64,000 bases of DNA from Pedobacter sp. Bi126 (GTDB taxonomy: Bacteria; Bacteroidota; Bacteroidia; Sphingobacteriales; Sphingobacteriaceae): NCBI RefSeq assembly GCF_918698245.1, contig NZ_CAKKMS010000001.1:930001-994000 (forward strand). Reading direction: 5' to 3'. The notes below the pieces were generated by a model that saw only the letters and a list, made by a program, of their open reading frames with translations, did not search any database and was not told where the DNA came from. Made by a program: the position numbers and the translations under genes. Positions 1-9,596 of the stretch are shown here, in pieces; positions within the stretch are counted from its first letter, which is position 1; the number at the start of each line of letters is the position of its first letter.

Positions 1-2
1 AT

Positions 3-935
3 ATGCACACTATAATAGGCGCCGGCGGACCAACAGCAAACGCATTAACCAGAGAATTAACCGATACTAACGAAACCATTAGATTGGTTAGCCGAAAACC
101 AATTTCTACAAACAACCCAAATGTAAGCTGGGTTAAGGCTGATTTATTAAACGAAACTGAACTTTTCACAGCAGCAGAAGGTTCGAAAATAATATACCTA
201 TGCGCCGGTTTGGTTTACGATGCCAAAGTATGGCAAGAACAATGGCCGGTAATTATTCAGAATGTAATTAACTTAACCAAACGTACTGGTGCAAGGCTAA
301 TATTTTTTGATAATGTTTATATGTATGGCCTGGTAAATGGCCCAATGACAGAAGATACGCCTTACCATCCCTGTAGCTTAAAAGGAGAAGTAAGGACAAA
401 GGTAGCCGAACAATTAATGAGCGAATCGAAAGCGGGTAAAATAAATGTAACCATTGCCCGTGCTGCAGATTTTTATGGAGCAGATTCGATGAACAGCTTT
501 TTTGATATGATGGTACTCGATAAGTTTGCCAAAAAAAATAGCGCTCAATGGATAGGAGACCCAAATACACTACACAGTTTTACTTACATTGAAGATGCTG
601 GAAAAGCTTTATTTTTGTTAGGACAAACACCCGATTCTGGCAACCAGATATGGCACCTGCCCACCGCAGCTCCTTTAAAAGGGAAAGATTTTATAGAAAT
701 GGCTGCAAAAATTTATGAAACCAAACCTCAATATTCGACCATTAATAAACTGATGCTACGTTTAGTAGGTCTATTTAAAAAGGTAGTTGCGGGTACTGTA
801 GAAATGTACTACCAGTATGATCATGATTATCATTTCGATTCTACCAAATTTGAAAAGGCATTTAACTTTAAGCCTACTGCTTATTATGATGGCATTTTAA
901 AATTATCAAAAACAATGTATAAAAAGCAGAATTGA
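3..935 (+). CDS. NAD-dependent epimerase/dehydratase family protein
   Basis: Predicted cytoplasmic NAD(P)-binding Rossmann protein (310 aa) of the extended short-chain dehydrogenase/epimerase family; substrate unknown. The N-terminus has a beta strand followed by the dinucleotide loop GAGGPTA (residues 6-12). Asp47 in VKADLL is placed like the adenine-contacting Asp of the family, and DNVYMYG (103-109) sits where the S/T-x-VYG active-site segment is usual, with the serine replaced, so a classical epimerase mechanism is uncertain. A second Rossmann-fold gene starts 47 bases downstream on the same strand, suggesting co-transcription. The ATG lies three bases from the window edge; it fits the fold exactly, but an upstream start cannot be excluded. 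Confidence 0.75.
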   Translation: MHTIIGAGGPTANALTRELTDTNETIRLVSRKPISTNNPNVSWVKADLLNETELFTAAEGSKIIYLCAGLVYDAKVWQEQWPVIIQNVINLTKRTGARLIFFDNVYMYGLVNGPMTEDTPYHPCSLKGEVRTKVAEQLMSESKAGKINVTIARAADFYGADSMNSFFDMMVLDKFAKKNSAQWIGDPNTLHSFTYIEDAGKALFLLGQTPDSGNQIWHLPTAAPLKGKDFIEMAAKIYETKPQYSTINKLMLRLVGLFKKVVAGTVEMYYQYDHDYHFDSTKFEKAFNFKPTAYYDGILKLSKTMYKKQN

Positions 936-982
936 CAAGAATCAGGGCAAATTATAAAGCCAACTATTTATCTTTAGCGCAA

Positions 983-1804
983 ATGATTCAAGATAATACA
1001 ACAGGTAAAAACAACATTAAAACCATATCTATTTTAGGTTGCGGTTGGTTCGGGCTGGCTTTAGCCAAAAAACTGACCGGGTTAAATTATATCGTTAAGG
1101 GTTCTACTACAAGTCAGGAGAAACTAGCAATACTTCAGGCCGAAAATATACAGCCGTTTTTAGTCAACTTTACGGCAGAAGCGGTTGTAGCCGACCCAGC
1201 TTTTTTTGAGGCTGATACCTTGTTTATCTGTATACCTCCAAAGCGTAATTCGACTGAACTTCTTGATTATCCCCAAAAAATAGATTCAATTTTGGCTGCA
1301 GCGAAAGATCAATCGAAGCATGTGGTATTGATCAGTTCGACGAGTGTTTATGCTGATGAAAACAAAACAGTAAATGAAACCAGCGAGACACATCCTGATA
1401 CGGATTCAGGAAGAGTCGTTTTAGCTGCAGAAATCCGATTTAAAGAACTATTTCCCGAAAACTGCACAGTGATCCGCTTTGCAGGCTTAATTGGCCCCGA
1501 CCGTAACCCTGGGAGATTTTTTGCCGGAAAAAGTAATGTGCCGAATGGTTTAGCTCCCGTAAACTTAATTCACCAAACAGATGCTGTAGGGATTGCAGTT
1601 AAACTTTTAGAAAAACAGGCATTCGGCAGAACGTACAATGCCTGCTCGCCAAACCATCCTGCAAAAATGGATTTCTATGCCAATGCAGCCAAAACCACAG
1701 GGCTTGCCATACCTGATTTTATTGCAGAAAAGAAAGATTGGAAAATTATTGAGAGTATTAATGTACCTCGGTTTTTGAGTTATACCTTTGAGGTTGGGAT
1801 TTAA
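983..1804 (+). CDS. NAD(P)-binding SDR-family protein, YeeZ-like
   Basis: Predicted Rossmann-fold oxidoreductase or epimerase-like protein (273 aa). The dinucleotide loop GCGWFG follows the first beta strand, CIPPKRN lies where related YeeZ-like proteins have their second nucleotide contact, and SSTSVYA matches the S-x-VY active-site strand of extended SDRs. I chose ATG 983: the longer frame begins with a TTG at 932 that overlaps the stop of the upstream gene and adds 17 residues ahead of the fold. It probably shares a transcript with the preceding Rossmann protein. No membrane segment or signal peptide is visible. The substrate cannot be told from sequence. Confidence 0.72.
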   Translation: MIQDNTTGKNNIKTISILGCGWFGLALAKKLTGLNYIVKGSTTSQEKLAILQAENIQPFLVNFTAEAVVADPAFFEADTLFICIPPKRNSTELLDYPQKIDSILAAAKDQSKHVVLISSTSVYADENKTVNETSETHPDTDSGRVVLAAEIRFKELFPENCTVIRFAGLIGPDRNPGRFFAGKSNVPNGLAPVNLIHQTDAVGIAVKLLEKQAFGRTYNACSPNHPAKMDFYANAAKTTGLAIPDFIAEKKDWKIIESINVPRFLSYTFEVGI

Positions 1805-1840
1805 TGTTCACCTTAACGGAGGTGCATTTATAAGTCGCAG

Positions 1841-1959
1841 CGTCATTCCCAACTTGATTGGGAACCACGTAGTGCTCATGAATGCCCTTGAAGAGAGAAA
1901 AGCTTATGAATAATCGTAATGCAATAAGCTTTAAGATTCCCACCTGCGTGGGAATGACG
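1841..1959. repeat. Intergenic inverted repeat bounded by CGTCAT/ATGACG
   Basis: Perfect 10-bp terminal inverted repeats, CGTCATTCCC (1841-1850) and GGGAATGACG (1950-1959), enclose about 100 bp. A second hairpin, AAAGCTTAT (1899-1907) with ATAAGCTTT (1924-1932), is nested inside. It lies between the convergent Rossmann-protein and helicase genes, so its transcript could act as a terminator, but the ends match other elements in this window (5519, 49091 and 60284), which suggests a dispersed non-autonomous repeat. Confidence 0.6.
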
Positions 1960-2009
1960 ACCGATTTTTGAAATCCGCGTTGATCTCTTTGTTTACAACA
2001 TGGATTAAT

Positions 2010-5000
2010 TTAACTCAACAATCCCAATAATTCTTTCTTGGTTAAATTCTTGAATAAACTTCCATCCGTTTGGATCAGATCCTTAACCAGATCTTTTTTC
2101 GTGGCCTGAAGTTTCATAATTTTCTCTTCAATGGTATCAGGGCAGATTAAGCGCACAGCCATTACATTTTTATGCTGACCAATCCGGTATGCCCGGTCTA
2201 TGGCCTGGTTTTCTACAGCAGGGTTCCACCAAGGGTCTACCAGGTAAACATAATCGGCTTCGGTAAGGTTCAATCCGGTACCCCCAGCCTTTAAACTGAT
2301 CAGGAAAACCGGAATATCGGCGTTTTGTTGAAATGAGCTAACTACTTCGGCTCTTTTACGGGTTTGCCCGGTAAGGTATTCGTATTTAATGCCCCGGTTT
2401 TCCAATTGCTTTTTAATCAGATCGAGCATGGTTACAAATTGAGAAAAAACCAGGATTTTATGCTTTCCGGCCTTGCTTTCAATCTGCTCCATCAATATAT
2501 CAATTTTTGATGATGCCTGTAAATAAGATTTTCCATCAGCCAATAATGCGGCCGAATTGCAGATCTGCCTTAGGGTGGTTATACTCTTCAGCACATGCAT
2601 CGAACTTTTAGGCAGTTCATCTTCCTGTTTACCCAGAATAAAATCCTGAATTTCCTTTTTGTTCGCTTCGTATACTTCGCGCTGCTCAGCTCCCATTTCG
2701 CAGTACAGTACAATTTCCGTTTTATCGGGAAGTTCTTTTGCCACCTGTTCTTTTGTTCTGCGCAGAATAAACGGTCTTATTTTTTGCTGAAGTTCATCTG
2801 CCCTTCTGCTATCCTTAAACTGATCGATAGGGGTAGAATATAAATCGGCAAACTGCTGTTTACTGCCAAACAAACCGGGGCAAGCGAATGACAGCTGCCC
2901 ATACAAATCAAAGGTATTGTTCTCTATCGGCGTTCCCGTCATCGTTACTTTATTCCTCGATTGCAGCATCCGAACCGCTTTATAACGTTGCGAATCTGGG
3001 TTTTTGATCAGCTGCGATTCATCTAAAAAGATATAGTTAAAGCGATAATCCTTTAAGAAACGGATATCAGAAAGCAGCGTTCCATAAGAGGTTAAGATGA
3101 TTTCATAGTCATCGAAAGTATCAGTCGTTTTGGTGCGTTCGCCAGCATAAATGGTTTTTACTTTTATAGATGGTGCAAATTTCTCTACCTCGGCCTTCCA
3201 GTTAAATATTAACGACGCCGGAACCACCACCAGATTTGTATTGTGTTTTACTTTTTCTCGCTGTGATAAAATGAAAGCCAAAACCTGGATGGTTTTACCC
3301 AATCCCATATCATCGGCCAAACAAGAACCAAAGTTAAAATCATCCAAAAAATTGAGCCAGTTTAGGCCGTCTTTCTGGTAATGGCGTAACGTTGCTGTTA
3401 AACCTTTTGGTACTTCCACTTCCTGAATCGAATCAGTCCCTTCAAATTTCTGTTTGTAAAGTTTCAATTCGTTCTTTACATCACCATCTAACAAAGCATC
3501 TTCATAAAGTTCGTTTATAGAAGCAAACTTAATTTTTGGCGTAAGGATGGCATCTTCGGTTACTTCACCTGCATTAAAATAAGCAGCAAATTTTTCGATC
3601 CATTCATGTGGCAGGATGCCTTGTGTTCCATCATCAAGCGTTACAAACTTACTTTTGTTCCTGATCGATTTATGCAGATGCTTCAGCGCAACCTGTTGTT
3701 TGCCAAACTTTACTTTTACCTTGGTTTCGAACCAATCTGTTCCACTTAAAACCTCAATATTAATTTTAGCCTGAAATGCGCTCAGTTTATTGTTTTTAAG
3801 TTGGTTGAAGCCTAAAATATGAATGCCTTTGTTCCGCCATACTTCAAAAGCTTCTAGAAACCAGGCCTCTTCCAGGAACCGTTTGCGGTGCAGGTAAAAA
3901 GAATCGTTGGTTTCCTGATCGTAGAAATAAGGATGCTGTTTCAGCACGTTTCCAATAAACTGCAGTTCTGCCTTTTCATCACGGTGCAAGGTGAACAGGT
4001 TGCCCAATTTATCCTGCGCCTGGATCTGTTTTTTAGACAATACAGGTATTTCTAAATTCCCATAGCGCATTACCGGCGTGAGGAGAATATAATCTTCAGA
4101 TTCTGAGAGGTAGATCAATTGCTCGTTTTCAAGATCAAAACCTTTTTCTTCGATCTGGCTTTTGGTAGCAGGTTTTAAATAAGAATAATCTACATGGATA
4201 CTGCCCTCTAAAGGCACCAAAATAACCTTTTGGAACTCAGGATATTTTGTTTTATGCAGGATTAATCTGTTGCTCTGCTTTTTAAAAAACCCAATTACGC
4301 GTAGAAAATCGAGTCTGCCAATTAAATAAAGTTGATTGTTAAGTTTAACAAAATATTGGTGTACCAATACCAGGTTATCCAACTCGTAAGATTTGCCTTC
4401 GATGATCAACCGGCCTGTAATTTCATAATAATCATCGCGTTGGTTTACAGAAAGACGCAGGTCTACTTCTAATAAATGAACATCAACTGCTGTAATGGTC
4501 GACGCTTGAATAGCGACAGACTGCTTACTATCCTGCAGGTAAAAAGGGATCTGTTCAGGGTTTTTAACGATTGCTTTTAAGGCTTCGATCTCCGCCTCAC
4601 TTTGATCGCTATTGTAATTCTGTTGAAAAGTGGTAATGCCACTATAAAACTTTACCTGATCGTTATCATCTGTTTTAAAAAGCAAATCAGCTGGATTGAT
4701 TCCTTTTATAGGATTTTTAACCTTGCCACTTTTAGTGGTTTCGGCTTCAAATAATTCTACAGTTAAATTATTGTAATAGCGGTGTTGCCCAAAAACCAGG
4801 ATCATTTTACCCTGATCTTTTTTAGCTTGTACTTTTATTTTGGATTTATTTGCCGGAAGTAAAAGTTCCTGCAAATTTTGTTGTGCTTCTTTATTGAATG
4901 GCTGAAGGGCATCCATTTTTGGACGGATATCTAGCTGACCATTTTCATATTTCACGTTAAAAAGAAGATCGAGGTTTTCTTCTTTTTCTAAACCATAGTC

Positions 5001-5396
5001 AATTGCAATTTTTAAAAGTTTTTGCTTCCGAAGGTTAGCATCGAAGAAAATAAGCAGATCCTGACGCTGAAGAATATTGTATAAAACCCTTGCCTGATGC
5101 TCACACAATTTATGTTTTGGTGTAGCACAACGACAAGAAAGTTTTACGGAGTTTGAGTGCTGCTGCACCTGAACAATTGGGAAGGGTAATCCAGAGGCCT
5201 CATCGCTAAAGGCTGCAAAATCGATTTCAATCTGTTCAGGGAAAAGCTGGTAAAAGCCTTTAACATCAGTATGGATCAATCCGCTTAAATGTTTGAGGAT
5301 AACAATCTGGCTCAGATTTTTCAGGTTAAAATCTGTCAAAATATAATCGTAAGGATTTTGTTCTGATACTAGATGCGCGGTTACCTGTTCACTCAT
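2010..5396 (-). CDS. SWIM zinc-finger SNF2-family ATP-dependent helicase
   Basis: Large (1128 aa) SNF2/Rad54-type DNA translocase, a family that remodels protein-DNA complexes using ATP. A SWIM zinc finger is visible at residues 88-100 (C88-x-C90, C98-x-H100). A long middle region of the bacterial SNF2-associated type follows. The helicase core starts near 670: Walker A in LADDMGLGKTIQ (about 693-704), motif II written LDESQ instead of DEAH, motif III GTPIENN, then the second RecA lobe with FSQF, LISLKAGGTGLNLT and motif VI DRAYRIGQ. All catalytic motifs are intact and the length is normal for bacterial SWIM-SNF2 proteins. Monocistronic by position. The family is clear; its target in this organism is unknown. 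Confidence 0.93.
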   Translation of the reverse strand: MSEQVTAHLVSEQNPYDYILTDFNLKNLSQIVILKHLSGLIHTDVKGFYQLFPEQIEIDFAAFSDEASGLPFPIVQVQQHSNSVKLSCRCATPKHKLCEHQARVLYNILQRQDLLIFFDANLRKQKLLKIAIDYGLEKEENLDLLFNVKYENGQLDIRPKMDALQPFNKEAQQNLQELLLPANKSKIKVQAKKDQGKMILVFGQHRYYNNLTVELFEAETTKSGKVKNPIKGINPADLLFKTDDNDQVKFYSGITTFQQNYNSDQSEAEIEALKAIVKNPEQIPFYLQDSKQSVAIQASTITAVDVHLLEVDLRLSVNQRDDYYEITGRLIIEGKSYELDNLVLVHQYFVKLNNQLYLIGRLDFLRVIGFFKKQSNRLILHKTKYPEFQKVILVPLEGSIHVDYSYLKPATKSQIEEKGFDLENEQLIYLSESEDYILLTPVMRYGNLEIPVLSKKQIQAQDKLGNLFTLHRDEKAELQFIGNVLKQHPYFYDQETNDSFYLHRKRFLEEAWFLEAFEVWRNKGIHILGFNQLKNNKLSAFQAKINIEVLSGTDWFETKVKVKFGKQQVALKHLHKSIRNKSKFVTLDDGTQGILPHEWIEKFAAYFNAGEVTEDAILTPKIKFASINELYEDALLDGDVKNELKLYKQKFEGTDSIQEVEVPKGLTATLRHYQKDGLNWLNFLDDFNFGSCLADDMGLGKTIQVLAFILSQREKVKHNTNLVVVPASLIFNWKAEVEKFAPSIKVKTIYAGERTKTTDTFDDYEIILTSYGTLLSDIRFLKDYRFNYIFLDESQLIKNPDSQRYKAVRMLQSRNKVTMTGTPIENNTFDLYGQLSFACPGLFGSKQQFADLYSTPIDQFKDSRRADELQQKIRPFILRRTKEQVAKELPDKTEIVLYCEMGAEQREVYEANKKEIQDFILGKQEDELPKSSMHVLKSITTLRQICNSAALLADGKSYLQASSKIDILMEQIESKAGKHKILVFSQFVTMLDLIKKQLENRGIKYEYLTGQTRKRAEVVSSFQQNADIPVFLISLKAGGTGLNLTEADYVYLVDPWWNPAVENQAIDRAYRIGQHKNVMAVRLICPDTIEEKIMKLQATKKDLVKDLIQTDGSLFKNLTKKELLGLLS

Positions 5397-5518
5397 TTAA
5401 ACTAAAATAGCTAAGTGATAAAAGTAATCATTAATAAGTTTTAGCTAAAACCTCTTTTTAGGTTTTTATGCACAATTAATTAAGAAAACGTTAATATCGA
5501 TGAGTTCCATTGTAGTGT

Positions 5519-5599
5519 CGTCATCTCGACTGGAGCACAGCGAAATGGAGAGATCTATGAGCTGTAATAATAGATTTTTCGGCTGCGATCGAAATGACG
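5519..5599. repeat. Intergenic inverted repeat bounded by CGTCAT/ATGACG
   Basis: About 81 bp starting CGTCATCTCGAC and ending GAAATGACG, between the helicase promoter region and the 3' end of the GntR-type regulator. Positions 5519-5556 match the reverse complement of the right arm of the element at 60340-60377 in 36 of 38 positions by my alignment, so the two belong to one dispersed family. A short reading frame across it is an artefact of the repeat. Confidence 0.6.
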
Positions 5600-5610
5600 G
5601 GTCTCCTATT

Positions 5611-6642
5611 TTAAAGCGACTTACGCAGGTTCAAGTAAAAAGGCACTGCTATCTTTTCAGTTTTTCCGTTGAGAATAAATTCGGCAGCTTGAGCGCCCAG
5701 TTCGCTAAAATCAGTTGAAATGGTGGTAATCCCATCCAAAATAATCTTTTTTAAAGGTGTTTCGTTATAAGAAATTACACCAACATCTTTCCCGATTTTA
5801 AGTTTTTGGGCAATTAAACGCTCAATGAGCATCACCAGATCGTCTTCCATCAGGTTAATGTACACCTCCCCAGGATTAATTTCTTCGTCTTTAATGTTAT
5901 GAATTACTTTATGATCGAAAGCATATTGCTGGCAGAACCTATAAAAACCGGTTAGAATCTCGTGCGGAAAATAGCTGTTCTTTGGGAAGATAATTTTTAA
6001 GGTTCGGTAATGGGAAAGCCGGTCTAACGCCTGTTCTAAAGCCGCATAAATATCCTGTGCAAAGTTTTCATAAGCCGCAGCATAATCGCCAGTTACTCCT
6101 GGCAACAATTTATCAAGGATAACTAGTTTTTCTTTTGGAATGGTATTGATAATTTCGTGTGCATTTTCGCCTCCTTCTAAAAAATGAGGAATGATTACAA
6201 AGTGCGAATAATCATCGCGTTTGGTAACGATCATTTTTTTAAACAGTGCGAAATCGTTGTTGTAGATATAAAAATCTATCGCAGCACGCTCACCCAATGT
6301 TTTTGTAAACGAATCGTAAATGATCTTTTTGTGCGTACTGAGTTTATTAAAAAGCAGACAGACCTTTAGTTTACGCGAGAAATCGGTATTGATAATAAAA
6401 TAGCCCTTTCCCGGCACAGAATCTACAACCCCAAGTTTCCGGAGGTTGCGGTAACCTTTTTCGGCAGTATCTCTCGACATTTCCAAACTGAAGCTCAGTT
6501 CATTAATAGACGGCAATAAACTATTTTTCAGAAGTTTACCACTTTCAATTGCGGCCAAAATAGCATTGGTTAACTGCTTGTATTTTGGCGTCGACGAGTA
6601 CTCATCGACGTTAATGTAGGGGATTAAATCTTCTGGTTTCAA
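5611..6642 (-). CDS. GntR-family transcriptional regulator with LacI-type sensor domain
   Basis: DNA-binding regulator (343 aa). Residues about 1-85 form a GntR winged helix: YKQLTNAILAAIESGKLLKNS, then the recognition region SINELSFSLEMSRDTAEKGYRNL and the wing GVVDSVPGKGYFI. The rest resembles a LacI/periplasmic-binding sugar sensor, closing with VISYNETPLKKIILDGITTI and STDFSELGAQAAEFIL, as in AraR-like regulators. It is the last gene of the rhamnose locus, 42 bases after rhaB on the same strand, so it most likely senses L-rhamnose or a pathway intermediate and controls the operon. The effector is inferred from context only. A candidate operator lies ahead of rhaT at 12879-12910. Confidence 0.85.
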   Translation of the reverse strand: MKPEDLIPYINVDEYSSTPKYKQLTNAILAAIESGKLLKNSLLPSINELSFSLEMSRDTAEKGYRNLRKLGVVDSVPGKGYFIINTDFSRKLKVCLLFNKLSTHKKIIYDSFTKTLGERAAIDFYIYNNDFALFKKMIVTKRDDYSHFVIIPHFLEGGENAHEIINTIPKEKLVILDKLLPGVTGDYAAAYENFAQDIYAALEQALDRLSHYRTLKIIFPKNSYFPHEILTGFYRFCQQYAFDHKVIHNIKDEEINPGEVYINLMEDDLVMLIERLIAQKLKIGKDVGVISYNETPLKKIILDGITTISTDFSELGAQAAEFILNGKTEKIAVPFYLNLRKSL

Positions 6643-6684
6643 AATGGTTATATTGATATAGGAAATTCTAATATAAGGAAATTC

Positions 6685-8070
6685 CTAAAAATCTAGTGTA
6701 CGTTGTATGGCAGAATAGTATTTTAACTGGATCATATCCGTTGGTGCAGGGTTTTCGTTCCAGGCATCATTTATTGCTAAGGCCGTTCCTATCGCCGTAG
6801 CCTGCGAAACTGAAGATGCATAAACCTCAATATCTGGAATAGAAGTAGCCAAAAGATGCATATAAATTGCATTTTTACCGAAACCACCATCTACAAAAAT
6901 CCTTTTCACACCTGCATTTAAAATCAGCTTTAACGAGTAAATCTGCTGTTTGATCAGATCAAAAATTAATTGGTGATAGGCTTCTTCTGCCGTTTGAAAG
7001 AGGTTCAGATCACGCTCCGGGAAAGCAGAATTTGCTGAAAAGCCCTGTTGCTCCTGTTGGTTTTCAGGAATTTTATTGGCCAGTTTCAAAATCATTGAAG
7101 GATTAAACTTCAAATGTTTAAACAGATAGGCGGCACGATCGAAATGTTCTGCTATACGCTTAAGCTGTACTTCATGCTCATAACCAGCAAAAATACGCGA
7201 AGCCTTTACCGCTTTGCCTTTAAAGTGCATGTAACACAGACAATCCTGTTTAAGTTCTTCCGCAGTTAAAGGTTCCTGGTTAAAAGGGTTTAAACTGATA
7301 CACCATGTTCCGGTTGAGATGAGTACAAATGGTGTGTTAAAATTGGCCAGGTAAGGAATCAGTGCTGCAGAACTATCATGCAGGCCAACTCCAACTTTTA
7401 TGTCATTCCCTTCAAAACTAGTTTTCAGGCTGGAATCTGCAGGGGTAAATGAACCAAATTTCTCATCGATTTTCTCGGCAGTAACCCAAGTATGGTATTC
7501 ACTTTTATTGAAATCCCAAAGCTGGGTATGACAGCCTATACTGGTAATATCGGCCACGGCTTTACCCGTAATTAAATAACTTAAATATTGGGGCAGGTGT
7601 AAAGCCCACTTTACTTTTTTAAATATTTCAGGCTTTTCATTTTTCAGGCGATACAATTGCATCCCTGAATTTAAGCTGCCCAAAATTGGTGAGGCCGTTT
7701 CTAACGAAATCTTCTCCTCACCTCCGTATTTTGTATAAAAAGCTGTTTTAAGCTCCTCTGGGTATTCTTTTAAATAGTTATAAAGTGGTGTTAGGGGATC
7801 GCCATTTTCATCAAGATAGACAAAACTGGCACCATAAGTAGAAAAGTTTATAGCCCTAACATCGAACTCTTTTAACTGCAAAACCTGATGCAGGGAATCG
7901 TAAACTGATGAACGCAGGCTTTCGAGATTTTCGCATGGTTCGCCATCTTCATCAACTGTTTCTACAAAACGTGCAGACCGTTCGTAAACAATACTGTAGT
8001 TTTCATCAATCAGAAACAGTTTTTTGTTCGTTTTTCCAACATCAAATATGGCAATAACAGGTTTAGGCAT
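6685..8070 (-). CDS. rhaB: Rhamnulokinase, FGGY family
   Basis: FGGY-family sugar kinase (461 aa), predicted to phosphorylate L-rhamnulose with ATP to L-rhamnulose 1-phosphate. The N-terminal phosphate loop DVGKTNKKLFL, the middle GVGLHDSSAALIPY, the ATPase-fold STGTWCISLNP and the late adenosine-site VDGGFGKN are all present, so it looks complete. It starts 15 bases after the isomerase gene and precedes the regulator, within a unidirectional rha cluster. FGGY members acting on other sugars look alike; rhamnulose is assigned because isomerase, aldolase and transporter genes for rhamnose are adjacent. Confidence 0.88.
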   Translation of the reverse strand: MPKPVIAIFDVGKTNKKLFLIDENYSIVYERSARFVETVDEDGEPCENLESLRSSVYDSLHQVLQLKEFDVRAINFSTYGASFVYLDENGDPLTPLYNYLKEYPEELKTAFYTKYGGEEKISLETASPILGSLNSGMQLYRLKNEKPEIFKKVKWALHLPQYLSYLITGKAVADITSIGCHTQLWDFNKSEYHTWVTAEKIDEKFGSFTPADSSLKTSFEGNDIKVGVGLHDSSAALIPYLANFNTPFVLISTGTWCISLNPFNQEPLTAEELKQDCLCYMHFKGKAVKASRIFAGYEHEVQLKRIAEHFDRAAYLFKHLKFNPSMILKLANKIPENQQEQQGFSANSAFPERDLNLFQTAEEAYHQLIFDLIKQQIYSLKLILNAGVKRIFVDGGFGKNAIYMHLLATSIPDIEVYASSVSQATAIGTALAINDAWNENPAPTDMIQLKYYSAIQRTLDF

Positions 8071-8085
8071 TTTCTATTTCTCTAT

Positions 8086-9366
8086 TTACAAACCTGTGGC
8101 AACAGTATTTCCGCGGTGATTAACTAACTTAGTTCTAACTTCTAAACCGCGATATAAAGCGATTGGTGATAAAGCTGCTCCAGCCCTTAACCTGGCTTCG
8201 GCTACCAAAGCCCTTAAATCGCTCCGAAAAGTATGCTGTAAAATTTCCTGTGCTTTTGCTACATCGTTGTTGTTCTGCGCTTCGTTTAATGCTTTTCTAT
8301 CAACCAATAAGGCTTGTGCATAAGCAATCATAATCGCTTCCACTGATTGTAATAAATCTTCTAGCGGGTCTTTCACATTGTGTGAAGCATCGATCATCCA
8401 ACCTAAATCTTTTGCATGGTTCATGCCCTTTGCATCCATGCCTTCTACCAGCTCGTTAAAAATTAAGAACAACTGGTAAGGTTTAATGCTTCCGGCAGTT
8501 AAATCATCATCGCCGTATTTAGAATCATTAAAGTGGAAACCACCCAGTTTTCCTTCCATTAACAATAAAGCAACAATCTGCTCTATGTTTGCATTAGGCA
8601 AATGGTGACCTAAATCAACTAAAGTATAAGCTTTTTTACCCAGTTTGCTCGCATATAACAGTGATTGTCCCCAATCGCCAACCGTAGTTGAATAAAAATT
8701 AGGTTCGAAGGCTTTGTACTCCACAAACATTTTCCAATCTTCAGGCAGTGCTGAATAGATTTCTTGCAGACTTTCTAATGTATTTTCGAAAGCTTTACGG
8801 AAATTAAGCTGACCGGGGAAACAAGAACCATCGGCTAACCAAACGGTTAATGCATCAGATCCTAGCGCAATACCATGTTTAATTACTTCTATATTATGCT
8901 CAATCGCCTGTTTGCGGATGTCTTTATTTACATTCTGCAACGAACCAAATTTATAGCTATGTGCAGAACCTTTCTGATCTTGAAAGGTATTCGAGTTCAT
9001 GGCATCGAATTTTAAACCATAGCTAGCTGCCAAAGTTTTTAACGCTTCAGCATTTTGAGGGATATCCCATGGAATGTGAAGCGAAATTGCTCCGCTTGCG
9101 CCATTAAGGGCATGAAGCAGACCAACGTCTTCAATTTTTTCTTCAATGGTACGTGGTTCACCGCCAGTAATGGCAAAACGGCCAAAACGTGTTCCACCTG
9201 TACCTAAAGCCCAGCTTGGAATGGCAATCTGAAAATCAACCAGTTTCTGGATTACGCTTTCTACATCAACATGCGCCCAATCTTCTTTTAGAAATGAAAG
9301 TTTGCGCTGATGCGAGGTTAAAAGGGAGTCGTTATGTTTTTCTATTTGGTTCTGCTCGATATTCAT
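8086..9366 (-). CDS. rhaI: L-rhamnose isomerase, RhaI (Pseudomonas stutzeri) type
   Basis: TIM-barrel sugar isomerase (426 aa) predicted to convert L-rhamnose to L-rhamnulose. The sequence resembles the RhaI branch known from Pseudomonas stutzeri and Gram-positives (about 430 aa) rather than E. coli RhaA. Candidate metal ligands and active-site segments are visible: HIPWD, VEYKAFEPNFYS (Glu), LVDLGHHLP (Asp/His) and FHFNDSKYGDDD (Asp). A GTGGTRFGRF segment near the N-terminus is typical of the branch. It lies between the RhaEW-type enzyme, after a 230-base gap full of hairpins, and rhaB 15 bases downstream. The ATG at 9366 is the only start that keeps the full N-terminal helix. Confidence 0.9.
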   Translation of the reverse strand: MNIEQNQIEKHNDSLLTSHQRKLSFLKEDWAHVDVESVIQKLVDFQIAIPSWALGTGGTRFGRFAITGGEPRTIEEKIEDVGLLHALNGASGAISLHIPWDIPQNAEALKTLAASYGLKFDAMNSNTFQDQKGSAHSYKFGSLQNVNKDIRKQAIEHNIEVIKHGIALGSDALTVWLADGSCFPGQLNFRKAFENTLESLQEIYSALPEDWKMFVEYKAFEPNFYSTTVGDWGQSLLYASKLGKKAYTLVDLGHHLPNANIEQIVALLLMEGKLGGFHFNDSKYGDDDLTAGSIKPYQLFLIFNELVEGMDAKGMNHAKDLGWMIDASHNVKDPLEDLLQSVEAIMIAYAQALLVDRKALNEAQNNNDVAKAQEILQHTFRSDLRALVAEARLRAGAALSPIALYRGLEVRTKLVNHRGNTVATGL

Positions 9367-9467
9367 GAGAATATTTGGTTTATTAGGTTAATGTTGGGGC
9401 GATATAATCGCCGTTCTCGTTCATCCTCGTTCCAAACGGGGGCGATTATAAAAAAATTAAAGTCATT

Positions 9468-9492
9468 TCGGTCTGTGCCAGGCACAGACCGA
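9468..9492. repeat. Perfect 12-bp palindromic hairpin in the rhaEW-rhaI gap
   Basis: TCGGTCTGTGCC and GGCACAGACCGA are perfect 12-bp arms separated by one base. The site lies within the rha transcript, 102 bases upstream of the rhaI start codon on the minus strand. No T-run follows directly, so it reads more like an mRNA processing or stability hairpin, or a small dispersed palindrome, than a terminator. Confidence 0.6.
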
Positions 9493-9525
9493 TTAAACAA
9501 CTTACTAAAACTGATTTTTTTTGCC

Positions 9526-9581
9526 GTGGTCCGTGTCTCCACGGACCACTTATCTTATCTTCTTTTGATCTGTGGAGACAC
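9526..9581. repeat. Nested GC-rich hairpins in the rhaEW-rhaI gap
   Basis: GTGGTCCGTG (9526-9535) and CACGGACCAC (9540-9549) form a 10-bp stem with a TCTC loop. An alternative 10-bp pairing, GTGTCTCCAC (9533-9542) with GTGGAGACAC (9572-9581), uses overlapping bases and excludes the first. The stem lies just after the 3' end of the aldolase-dehydrogenase gene. On the minus strand a run of A rather than T follows, so intrinsic termination is not evident. Confidence 0.55.
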
Positions 9582-9596
9582 AAACCGTGGATTTAG

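Noticed and set aside
5500..5718. Short frame near the 3' end of the GntR regulator.
   Set aside because: It runs through the CGTCAT/ATGACG repeat and antisense to a real gene.
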